In this document: positions 51,901 through 60,202 of the stretch, in pieces
Layout: every line of letters begins with the position of its first letter
Position numbering within the stretch: position 1 is the first letter of the stretch
The notes under the pieces: generated by a model
The model's database searches: none
The model's input: only the letters and a program-made list of their open reading frames with translations
Told to the model about the DNA's origin: nothing
Program-made: the position numbers and the translations under genes
Source of the DNA: Nocardiopsis listeri NBRC 13360
GTDB lineage: Bacteria; Actinomycetota; Actinomycetes; Streptosporangiales; Streptosporangiaceae
NCBI RefSeq assembly: GCF_001570765.1
Contig: NZ_BCSH01000045.1
Coordinates: 1 to 64,000 of the forward strand
Direction: 5' to 3'
Length of the DNA stretch: 64,000 nucleotides

Positions 51901-52839
51901 TCACCCCACGGTCTTGACGTAGGGCACGTCACGGGTGAACTCCCGAAAGCCCACGCCGTAGTACAACCCCCGCGCGGACGGGTGCGCCGGTGCGCCCAGG
52001 CAGGCGACCACCATGCGCTCCGCCCCCGCCGCCCTGGCCCGGTGCATACCGTGCAACTGCAACGCCGAACCCAGTCCCCGGCGTCGGAAGTCGACGTGGG
52101 TGCCGACCGGCTCGAACTCCGCGGAACGCGTGACCTCGTCCAGCCAGATGATCGCGGACGCGGCGAGCGTCCCGCCCGGCGCCTCCACCAGCACGTGCAG
52201 GTCGCCCCGGTAGGGCCAGGTGCCCCGGACCCGCTCCAGCCCCGCCTCGGTGAACCGGGAGTTCGGCCAGGCGTCCCGATGCGCCTTCACCGCCCCGGCC
52301 GGCGACACCTCCTCGGCCGTCACGAACCGGAACCCCTCGGGCAGCACCGGTTCCGGCACATCGACCAGGTCGCGTTCGTTGGTCTGGATCCAGTGCCCGT
52401 CATCGCCCCCGTCCTCGACGTCGAACACGAACCCGTGCGCCTCGACCCGCCCACGTGCCCGGGCATCGGCGATCTGCACGGTCACCGTCCGGTCGACGTC
52501 GCCGGCCACCTCGTCGTACCAGTCCAGGACCTCGTCGATCAGCTCCGGCCGGTCCGGATCCGTCTGCCAGACCAGCTCGGCCGACTTCGTCTGGCGAAAC
52601 GTCCCGTCGTCGCGCTGGATCCGGTACGGCAGGCGCGCCCACCCCCAGGCGACCGGCCGGTCATCGTCGAACCACAGTCGACGACGCCAGTACGACCCGA
52701 AGGTGTCCTGGGCCATGCCCCAGACCCAGGCCAGTTCACCCACGGTCGCGTCGCCGTTGACCAGTTCCGGTCTCCGCGCCGACACCCGCTGGGACAGATC
52801 CTGCATCAGCCGTAGTTCGGCCCTACCGAAATCTCCCAT
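51901..52839 (-). CDS. GNAT-family N-acetyltransferase
   Basis: Acetyl-CoA-dependent acyltransferase of about 312 residues, with two GNAT-like halves. The N-terminal half (about 1-150) has LNGDATVG-like VNGDATVGELAWVWGMAQ and no clear CoA loop, so it is likely degenerate. The C-terminal half carries motif A, FEPVGTHVDFRRRGLGSALQ continuing LHGMHRARAAGAERMVV, and a closing GLYYGVGFREF, the classical binding features. Substrate is unknown. ATG starts at 52839 and 52914 are both possible, and neither has a strong ribosome site. It is divergent from the pseudokinase gene with about 150 bases between starts. Confidence 0.78.
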   Translation of the reverse strand: MGDFGRAELRLMQDLSQRVSARRPELVNGDATVGELAWVWGMAQDTFGSYWRRRLWFDDDRPVAWGWARLPYRIQRDDGTFRQTKSAELVWQTDPDRPELIDEVLDWYDEVAGDVDRTVTVQIADARARGRVEAHGFVFDVEDGGDDGHWIQTNERDLVDVPEPVLPEGFRFVTAEEVSPAGAVKAHRDAWPNSRFTEAGLERVRGTWPYRGDLHVLVEAPGGTLAASAIIWLDEVTRSAEFEPVGTHVDFRRRGLGSALQLHGMHRARAAGAERMVVACLGAPAHPSARGLYYGVGFREFTRDVPYVKTVG

Positions 52840-52993
52840 GCCGGCAAGCCTGGCAAGAGCGACCCGCGTTGTCGAAGGATTTTCGGCCACGGCACGGCCG
52901 CCACCTGCCACCATGCGGGCCCGTCCGCCGAATCACCTGTTTCCACCCTAAAGGTGGGAGATCAGACCTTTCAGACTCCATAGAATTCCCCTC

Positions 52994-54886
52994 ATGGAGA
53001 CCTCCGCCCACGCTTCCTCGGCGTACCCTCCCTCGGTCCCCCCGACGCCCCTGGCCGGCCGCTACCGGTGCGCCGTCGGCATCCGCGTGGACGACCACAC
53101 GCTGCTGTTCGAGGCTCGGGACATCGTGGCGAACACGCCGGTCCTCGTCCTGCTCGACGAGACCGAGACCGAGCACTCGGACGAGCCCGCCGCGCGTTGG
53201 GGACGATTGCGCGGGATCGACCATCCCGTCCTGCCGAGGATCCGCGACCACGGAGTCGAAGCGGGCCGGGCGTGGGTGGTCTGCGACGTACCCGCGGGCG
53301 AGCCGCTCAAGGACATCGTCGGCGGCCGGTTCGGCGAACGCGTCTCCAGGCGCGAGGCTCTGGACGTGATCGACACCCTCCTGTCGCTGTTGGAGGAGTT
53401 CCACGACCAGGGGCTGGTGCACGGCGCGGTCGGTCCCCACACCGTGTTCCTGGCCGACGACGGTTCGGTGCGCCTCCTGCCGTTGGTGACCACTCCCGCC
53501 CGGACGGTGACGGACCCCGGCGAGGACGTCCGAGCCGTGGGAGAGCTGCTGCGCGTCATGATCGCCGGTCTGGGCACCCTGGAGGTCGACGGAGCGATCT
53601 CCGAGGCCGGTGACGAGTTCGCCCTCCTGGTGGACAAGGCCACCGCGGCCGATCCCGACCACCGGCCACGCGACGCGGGCCGCTACCGGGCCCTGGTTCG
53701 CCGAGTGCGGGAACGCCTCCCTGCCGCCCCCGGCCGACACGCCGCGTCGGTCGTGTCCGGCGCGTCCGGCGCGTCGTCGGCCCCCGCCACAGACAACCCC
53801 ACGGACTCCTTCGACGAGCCGAACGGTTCCGCGCACGGCCCGACCCCCCGGAAGGCGAAGCACCGCCGATCCCTCTTCGTCGCGGCCGCATGCGTCGCCC
53901 TGTTCCTCCTCGTGGCCGCGCTGTTGACCTGGAACCTCACCTCCTCGGGCGGGGGAACCGAAGCCGCCCCGGTCGTGGCCACCATGCCCGACCTGGTCGG
54001 TATCAGCCCCGAGGACGCCACCGAACACATCGACGGACTCGCCGTCTCCCCCGAAGTCTCCTACGACCAGATCCACGACGACGAGGTGAACGCGGGTCTG
54101 GTCGCCGCCACCATCCCCGAACCAGGCGCCTCCCTCGCCGACAACGACCCGGTGACCATCGTGGTGGCGATCGGCCCCGAGCGCCTGCCCATGCCCGATC
54201 TGGTGGACGAGCACGAAGCGGAAGCCCGTCAGACCTTGGCCGACCTCGGGTTCACGGACGTGACGGTCACTCAAGAGGCCTCCGACTCCGTGCCCTCGGG
54301 AACCGTGCTGGAGACCGACCCCGAGGCGGAGGAGACGGTGGCCTACGACACACCCGTGACCCTCACCGTCAGCGAGGGCGTCACCCTGCCCGACCTGGTC
54401 GAAAGCAGCGAAGAGGAGGCCCTCGCGGCCCTCGGATCCCTGGGCCTGACCGCGGAGGTGGTGGTGTCCGAGGAGTCGGAGAGCCCCGAAGGAGAGGTCG
54501 TCTCCCAGTCCCCGACCGCCGGAGCGATCGTCGAGCCCGCCTCCACCGTGGTCCTGACGGTCTCGCCCGGCCCGGAGGACGACGAGGCCCAGACCCTGGA
54601 CGAGCAACCACAGGACGACTCCTCGGAACGGGAGAACGAGCGACACGACCGTGGCGACGACGGCCCGGACCGGGACCACCGGGAACCGGGGGAAGAGCCG
54701 ACCGAGACGGACCCGCCCGAGCCCACGACGTGCACCTCCGAGCCCTGGTCGGAGGGCGGCGACTACTCCGAGGGGTCTCGGGTCATCCACGAGGGACGCG
54801 AGTACGAGGCGATCTGGTGGACCGGCCACGTCTCACCGTCGGAGAGTTCCGAGTGGGGTCCCTGGCAGGAGATCGGAACCTGCTGA
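52994..54886 (+). CDS. Pseudokinase-TM-3xPASTA-CBM5/12 membrane protein
   Basis: A 630-residue, single-span protein. Residues 20-245 follow a protein-kinase fold, but catalytic residues are absent: the VAIK lysine position reads TPVLVLLDE, the HRD loop reads LVHGAVGPHTVFLADDG without the catalytic Asp and Asn, and no DFG follows (RLLPLVTTP). It is a pseudokinase by sequence. A helix at 294-312 is followed by three PASTA repeats (about 330-394, 398-461 and 463-525, each starting MPDLV/LPDLV) of the PknB type, which bind muropeptides or lipid II. An acidic linker leads to a C-terminal module (580-630, TCTSEPWSEGGDYSEGSRVI then EYEAIWWTGHVSPSESSEWG) that matches CBM5/12 chitin-binding modules, including the bracketing Cys. 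This fusion is unusual. Confidence 0.8.
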   Translation: METSAHASSAYPPSVPPTPLAGRYRCAVGIRVDDHTLLFEARDIVANTPVLVLLDETETEHSDEPAARWGRLRGIDHPVLPRIRDHGVEAGRAWVVCDVPAGEPLKDIVGGRFGERVSRREALDVIDTLLSLLEEFHDQGLVHGAVGPHTVFLADDGSVRLLPLVTTPARTVTDPGEDVRAVGELLRVMIAGLGTLEVDGAISEAGDEFALLVDKATAADPDHRPRDAGRYRALVRRVRERLPAAPGRHAASVVSGASGASSAPATDNPTDSFDEPNGSAHGPTPRKAKHRRSLFVAAACVALFLLVAALLTWNLTSSGGGTEAAPVVATMPDLVGISPEDATEHIDGLAVSPEVSYDQIHDDEVNAGLVAATIPEPGASLADNDPVTIVVAIGPERLPMPDLVDEHEAEARQTLADLGFTDVTVTQEASDSVPSGTVLETDPEAEETVAYDTPVTLTVSEGVTLPDLVESSEEEALAALGSLGLTAEVVVSEESESPEGEVVSQSPTAGAIVEPASTVVLTVSPGPEDDEAQTLDEQPQDDSSERENERHDRGDDGPDRDHREPGEEPTETDPPEPTTCTSEPWSEGGDYSEGSRVIHEGREYEAIWWTGHVSPSESSEWGPWQEIGTC

Positions 54887-56366
54887 GTCGGGTGGACGGC
54901 CGGGTGGTGGCTCCGACCCCGGCCGTCGCCGGCAACGCCCACTGAAACCTGGGCGGGCTGACCGGCCGGTCAGCGCACGATGTGGGGCGGGGGACGGGCG
55001 GGCCCTCGGGGCCGAGGCTCCCGGCACACCGACGGCGGCCCGGAACCCTCCCGTGCGGTGCCCACGCGCACAGGCGGTTCCGAGCCGCCTCGACCTCCCG
55101 ACGCAGAGCCCCGCCAGACTCTGCCTCGGACACGTCCGATCTCGGGACGAACGCTCCTCTCATCGGCGTGGAGCGCGCCCCCGCCACGATCGGCCACCCT
55201 GCTCCGTGACCTGCGCGACGATGGCACGACTTCCTTGACCACCACCGGATCCCGCCCCACCGCGGGGCTCCGGGAACGGTCCGTCCTGCTCCCTCGGACC
55301 GCCACCGACGTGTCCCTTCCGCCCCAATGGGCGCCACGTCGGGAGAGAAGCCGTCGTCTTCTTTCGGGGTGCTCCTCGGCGGTCCCCGGGCCGTGGGGAT
55401 CGTGTCCTCGACCTGCCCGCCGCGATCCCCCGAAGCGGCCGGCCGCCCGGCGCGTTCCCCCCGACGGAAACGGGCCGGCTCACCGCCGCTCCAGCGTGGA
55501 CCGCCCAGGGGCGGTTCGTGGACACGGACTTCATCGCTCTCCCCCGCCCGTGGGGAGAGGTCGTCGGAAGGCGCGAGGCCTTCCGTGGTTCGGGAGGGCA
55601 CCGGCTCCAAGGCACGCCCGTCATGGGCGACGGCCTTGGCCCGAGCCCGCGGCTCGCCGTGGTCGACCATCAGTACCGGCGGAGCGTCCTGGACGTCGAG
55701 ACGACGCCAGGCCGCGCTCTGGGACTCGTCGCGCTCACGAAGCAGCAGGTGGACGTGGGATTCGCCCCGCCGCACGGCCCACCGGTAGGCCTCGGTCACG
55801 TCGAACTCCACGCCGCCGTTCACCGGGCAGGAGGCCTGCCCGCCCGTGACACTTCGGGTGTCGAGAAGGGCGCGGGCCGTCGGCTGGTCGTTCCAGGTGG
55901 ACCCGGTGTGGAAGGGGTCGACGCTATGCGCCTGTAGGAGGGAATCTCCGACGCAGTCGTAGGACCACACCACTTCGGCGCGCAGCACGGCGGACTCCAC
56001 GACGCTGCCGGGCGCGGACTCGACCGGGAATCGGAACAGGACCCTGCGGGTGTAGGCACGGTCCCATTCGAGGTGCCCGATGCCCACGCTTCGGGTCCGG
56101 GCACCGTCGTAGGCCCGGTCGGGGAAGGCACGATCCACGTAGGTCCACGAGGCGCTCTCGACCTCGACCCGACCGGTGCCGGAATGCGCGGCGGCGAACA
56201 CGTCATCGGGTTCGACCCGACCGGATCCCGCGCCGACCGACGCCGTGTCACCGGCTTCGGCGGGGGGCTTCTCGTCGACTGTGGCCGGAGCGACCGACGT
56301 CCCCAACACCAAGGCCAGGGCATGGGCCGCACAAGCCGCCGTCGCACGGGCCAGGGAACGACGCAT
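54783..56366 (-). CDS. Secreted DNRLRE-like protein with doubtful C-terminal half
   Basis: The first 240 residues look genuine: a signal peptide (ATAACAAHALALVLGTSVAP, cleavage near ATVDE) and a beta-rich domain with ESASWTYVDRAFPDRAYDGA, VGIGHLEWDRAYTRRVLFRF, LRAEVVWSYDCVGDSLLQAH and FDVTEAYRWAVRRGESHVHL. These match DNRLRE/CBM96-type domains found in secreted actinobacterial proteins. Beyond about 240 the text becomes Arg/Gly/Pro/Trp-rich without fold-like pattern, and the frame overlaps the end of the opposite-strand pseudokinase gene by 104 bases. A frameshift after the domain is likely, making this a truncated or decayed gene. The ATG has no strong ribosome site. Confidence 0.5.
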   Translation of the reverse strand: MRRSLARATAACAAHALALVLGTSVAPATVDEKPPAEAGDTASVGAGSGRVEPDDVFAAAHSGTGRVEVESASWTYVDRAFPDRAYDGARTRSVGIGHLEWDRAYTRRVLFRFPVESAPGSVVESAVLRAEVVWSYDCVGDSLLQAHSVDPFHTGSTWNDQPTARALLDTRSVTGGQASCPVNGGVEFDVTEAYRWAVRRGESHVHLLLRERDESQSAAWRRLDVQDAPPVLMVDHGEPRARAKAVAHDGRALEPVPSRTTEGLAPSDDLSPRAGESDEVRVHEPPLGGPRWSGGEPARFRRGERAGRPAASGDRGGQVEDTIPTARGPPRSTPKEDDGFSPDVAPIGAEGTRRWRSEGAGRTVPGAPRWGGIRWWSRKSCHRRAGHGAGWPIVAGARSTPMRGAFVPRSDVSEAESGGALRREVEAARNRLCAWAPHGRVPGRRRCAGSLGPEGPPVPRPTSCADRPVSPPRFQWALPATAGVGATTRPSTRLSRFRSPARDPTRNSPTVRRGRSTRSPRTRVPRG

Positions 56367-56859
56367 TACGGGCGGTGCCTACACATTCCATTTATGTCCG
56401 AAAAAGAATCAGAGCGGGGTTTTTCACCCCGTTCCAACAACAAGGAAGTTACCAAATCCGCACAGCCACCCACAAACCCCGGATATATAAATACCGACCT
56501 AAACCATAATTACCACCACCAGAAAACCGAACAGACTCTGATAGGCCTTATTCGGCGACCACTGAACACTGATTCTCTTCGAACCGAAAGCCGACCACCC
56601 GCAGGTCGCAGCCCACACCACGCCGGCCCGACACCCGGCCACGATCGTTTCGGAACAGCATGAAAACCCGAACGAGCGAGTCCGGTTTCCGCCGAAGCAC
56701 TTCACCTGCGCGTCCCTTGTCGACACACCACGTCAACCGTGACCAGTGATCACACCAAGCGCGGACAAGGGTCGAGATTCGTCGACCAGATGATGTATAC
56801 CGACCGACGAGTTCGGGCAGTCGGGTGCCTGCAAGGGAGAACGCCCCAACGAGGAGGTC
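56367..56859. other. AT-richer divergent intergenic region
   Basis: About 490 bases between divergent starts with clearly lower GC than the rest, including a run near 56485-56515 (GGATATATAAATACC). It contains a small GCGGGGT-ACCCCG hairpin near 56412-56430. No gene is supported. It must hold promoters for both neighbours; the AT-rich part suggests a regulated or horizontally acquired segment. Confidence 0.5.
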
Positions 56860-57090
56860 ATGGTGGCCGAGCCGTCGAGCCCGCTCAAGGACAAGAACTA
56901 CAACCTCATCTGGGCCCTTCACCAGTCGCTGGAGAACGTCTGGCGTCTGGAGGGATACATCAAGGACGCGGAGAGCCAAGGTGACGAGGAGCTCGTCCGC
57001 TGGTTCCGTCGAATCCAGGAGAACAACCAGAAGGCCGGTGACCAGGGCAAGCAGATGCTCATGGCTCGGATCCAGAAGGAGAACGGCTGA
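56860..57090 (+). CDS. Small conserved helical protein
   Basis: A 76-residue all-helical protein: PLKDKNYNLIWALHQSLENV, then WRLEGYIKDAESQGDEELVR and WFRRIQENNQKAGDQGKQML. It resembles small actinobacterial proteins with ferritin-like two-helix pattern (Glu/Asp/His-rich faces), but no metal-binding set is clear. Function unknown. GAGGAGG lies 2 bases before the ATG at 56860 and 5 before the next codon GTG (56863), which may be the true start. A very long inverted repeat follows 20 bases after the stop. Confidence 0.75.
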   Translation: MVAEPSSPLKDKNYNLIWALHQSLENVWRLEGYIKDAESQGDEELVRWFRRIQENNQKAGDQGKQMLMARIQKENG

Positions 57091-57110
57091 GGCTCCGTCC
57101 TCTCGCTCAG

Positions 57111-57170
57111 CCCGGACAAGCCTCAAGGCGGTCCCGGACGTGTCCGGGACCGCCTTGAGGCTTGTCCGGG
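57111..57170. repeat. 29-bp perfect inverted repeat (terminator-like)
   Basis: CCCGGACAAGCCTCAAGGCG (57111-57130) continues GTCCCGGAC, and the exact complement runs from 57142 to 57170 with only GT between the arms. It sits between a plus-strand gene and convergent minus-strand genes, so it can act as a bidirectional terminator. At 29 bp it is about twice as long as other terminators here (11-17 bp). A mobile or regulatory palindrome is an alternative. Confidence 0.8.
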
Positions 57171-57359
57171 GTCTCCGGGCAGGTCGGGAGAAGGGGCGCC
57201 ATCTCCCCACCCCGGGAAGGGGCTCAAGGCCCGACCCGCGCTTCGACCTCCACCCGTCGTACCGGCGCGGCCGTGCCGGGAAGAGCATCGATCAACCTCA
57301 GGGCCTCGGCGTCCCACCCGAGAGCGGCCCCGTGTTCCCGGGTCGTTCCATGGCAGGAG

Positions 57360-59140
57360 TCAGCCCTCAGGGGCACCCGGCCCCGCCAGCCGTACCGCCA
57401 GCAACGCGATGTCGTCCTCACCGGTCCCGACGACGTTCTCCTCCACGATCCGTCGCAACAGTTCCGGCAGCGGGCTGTCGCCCCCGGCCGCGAGTACGCG
57501 TTTGGTGCGGGCGATGAAAACGTCCATCTCCAGGCCACGATGCTCGACCAGCCCGTCGGTGAACATCAACAACGTGCTGCCCGGCTCCAGGAGTCTTCGG
57601 TGGTCGAGGCGCGACAGGGCCGGAAAGTCGGGATGGAAGAGCAGACCGTGCTCGGTCAACTCCTCGACGTCCCCGTCCGGAGAGGCGACCAGGGGCCGGA
57701 TATGGCCCGCGTTGGTCCACGTCAGCAGCCACCCTTCGGAACACGGCCTCAGGTGGGCGTGCACCATCGTGCCGCTGGCCCCGAGATCCAGTACTCGGTT
57801 GGCGTGCTCGAAGGCCGAGAGGATCCGTGCGGGCCCATAGTCGGGGTGGTCCAGATCGGCCTGCCGCAACATGGTGCGCACCTGCCCCATGAAGATGGCC
57901 GCTTGGAGGTTGTGGCCGGTGATGTCACCGATCGTGATCGCCAGGGTTCCGCTCTCGTCGTCGATCAAGGGGTAGACGTCGTACCAGTCACCACCCACCG
58001 TGGCGCCCCCGTCGGCGGGGCGGTAGAGGGCCTCGATCTCCAAACCCTCGATGCGAGGAATCTCGGTCAGCATGGCCTTCTGCATCAGGTGCGCGGCCTG
58101 GACACGACGGTTCACGTAGGACACCCGCTCCACGGCACGAGCGGTGTATTCGGCCAAGGAGGCGAGCAACGCGCGTTCCACGACCTCCATTCGATGGGGC
58201 ACGTCCCACCCCAGCACGAGCACGCCCACGGGATCACGGCCCACGGGCACGGGAAGGAACACCGCGCCGGCCAGCCCCATCCGGGTGAACCTGGCTCGCA
58301 CCTCGCGGGACAGCTTCGCGATGGCTTCCTCGTCGGGCACTTCCACGATGGTTCCGTACGCGCCGCGTGGGCCTCGGGCCAGTCGCTGTCCAGCGCGCAC
58401 TCCGCATAGGCCGCTTCCACTTCCAAGGGGTCCTCGGAGTCGACGACGCGGCGCAGCAGGTCCCCCTCGACCAGCATCAGCTCCACCTGGACGGTACTCA
58501 GATCGAGGCTGATCAGTGCCTTGGCACTGCGCCGTACCAGGGCCACGTCCGTGGCTCCCGCCAGTTCCTCGGCGGTACGCATCAGCAGTCGAGAGCGTTC
58601 GTAGGCGCGCTGGTCCTGTAGCCGGGTGCGTCCGTTCTCCTCCACCAGCAGTCGCAGGATCAACTCCGCCTCGCACACGTGCGCCAGATCGCGCAGTGCG
58701 TCGATTTCCCTATCGCCCCAGGTGCGTGTGACGGTGTCGATCGCGAGGATGAAACCCAGGAGGGTCCCCTCCATGTCGACGAGCGGCACCCCGATCCAAC
58801 TGACCGCACCGAGAGTTCGGGCCACACGCGCCACGGAGGCGAAGGGGTCCTGGTCGGCTTCGTCGGTGGATGGGGCACCCGGGTCCTTCGTGGGAGGCAG
58901 GGGCACCTGTCTGGATGTGGACCACGGTTCCCCCAACCCCACCAGACCGGCAAGGACATGCCGGTCCTGTTCCGCCAGCGTGATCACCACCGGGGCTTCG
59001 AGCAGGTACGCGGCCAGGCTCGCGAAGCAGTCCATGCTCTCGTCCGGCTCGGCTCCCAGCCCGAGACGTTCCGTCACGGGCGAGACCTCGACATCCGACG
59101 GCCGAGCGGAACCGCCGTAGAACTCGTCGTCGTTGTCCAT
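57360..59140 (-). pseudogene. GAF-domain SpoIIE/PP2C-type phosphatase with frameshift
   Basis: Two frames join into one protein of about 593 residues. The upstream frame (59140 to about 58365) encodes an N-domain and a GAF-like domain (LGAVSWIGVPLVDMEGTLLG, then ILAIDTVTRTWGDREIDALR). The downstream frame (about 58365 to 57360) continues a second GAF-like region (FLPVPVGRDPVGVLVLGWDV) and the PP2C/SpoIIE domain, with YRPADGGATVGGDWYDVYPL, ITIGDITGHNLQAAIFMGQV, TNAGHIRP, LMFTDGLVEHRG and EDDIALLAVRL. The metal Asp residues of PP2C are present. The span is 1781 bases, one short of 594 codons, and the switch lies in a GCGGCGCG run near 58358-58370, as expected from loss of one base. It could be a sequencing error, a real mutation or, less likely, programmed shifting. 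Confidence 0.75.
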
Positions 59141-59308
59141 CGACTACGCCGCCCCAGCCTTCCCGCTACGACCAGCACCAATACATAGGCGCCAAGCCTA
59201 TTGACGCCGCTCCCGTGACCGGTGGAGGCAAGGCGCGTGGCGGACGGTGTGCCGCTCTTCTCCTGCGGACGGTTCGCGTCGCGTCGGATGAGGCGATCGG
59301 AGCCCGGG

Positions 59309-59911
59309 TCAGTAGAAGAAGGCCGCTACGCCCCGCCCTGCCGTGACAGCGGTCTCGCACCAACCCATGGAGGACTCGGCGGCCGTCAGCACGTAGGGGT
59401 CGATAGCCGCCTTACGATCCTCGGTGACCTGCTTCCACTGTTCAAGGGCCTTCCCGCATTCCGCAAGGGTCCATTCGCCGTAGGAGGGAAACCCCTCGGA
59501 CGAGTACGGAATCGGCGAGGGGGCACTCCCCGCACCAAGGCCTTCGACGCTGACGGCGGTCACGCCCAGGTCCGTCAAACCCTCGTCGACCCTCGCGGTC
59601 CATCCGGACCGCATCGGAGAGAAGTCCGAGTTGTCCAGGAAGCGACCGTGGAACTCACAGATCCATTTGAAGGCATAGTTGTACATGACGCTGTACCGCT
59701 CATCGAAGGGTCCACCGTCGATGACCGCGCGGATCGCCTCGTAGATAGGAGGGCCACCATCCTCGATGAGGTGGTCGAACTGGGAGTCGAAGTGGGTCAG
59801 GTGCTGCCTGAACCGGCCGCCGATCATCCGACGCAGCTTGACGTCCTTCGATCCGATGGAGCCATGCAGAACGTCGAGGTCGACCACGTAGGGCATCAGC
59901 GCGAAACTCAT
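59309..59911 (-). CDS. DUF7691-like soluble protein
   Basis: A 200-residue cytoplasmic protein. The start MPYVVDLDVLHGSIGSKDVK, the middle YSVMYNYAFKWICEFHGRFL and the Trp-rich end (GWTARVDEGLTDLG, EWTLAECGKALEQW) resemble a family of actinobacterial proteins listed as DUF7691. The assignment is by memory and no function is known. Third codon positions are less GC-biased than in backbone genes, consistent with acquired DNA. It is divergent from the large Mrr-like protein, with 291 bases between starts. Confidence 0.55.
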   Translation of the reverse strand: MSFALMPYVVDLDVLHGSIGSKDVKLRRMIGGRFRQHLTHFDSQFDHLIEDGGPPIYEAIRAVIDGGPFDERYSVMYNYAFKWICEFHGRFLDNSDFSPMRSGWTARVDEGLTDLGVTAVSVEGLGAGSAPSPIPYSSEGFPSYGEWTLAECGKALEQWKQVTEDRKAAIDPYVLTAAESSMGWCETAVTAGRGVAAFFY

Positions 59912-60202
59912 ACCTCGAAGCTAACGACGGCCACCGACATTCCCGGTCGTCCCCTGGGCCCCTACCGTCACCAACGATCGACGCGCACCGAAAGAGGCAT
60001 CCGTGTCGTATGCGGCGATGGGAAACTCTCACAGATCACCGAAGCGCTCCTCCGGCCGCACGCCCGGTGTTTCAGGACACGACCGTCACACGATACAGCT
60101 GTGGGGCCCAACGAATACCGACGATCCCGAAACGGCTACGGGGCCGACCGGCTCGCCAAAGCCCGTATTCAGTTGAATAATCCTCTCACTAGAAACCCCC
60201 AC

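Noticed and set aside
59222..60202. Upstream extension of the Mrr-like protein frame (327 codons before 60203)
   Set aside because: It runs antisense through the DUF7691-like gene and lacks a ribosome site or protein-like text; the ATG at 60203 is a more credible start.
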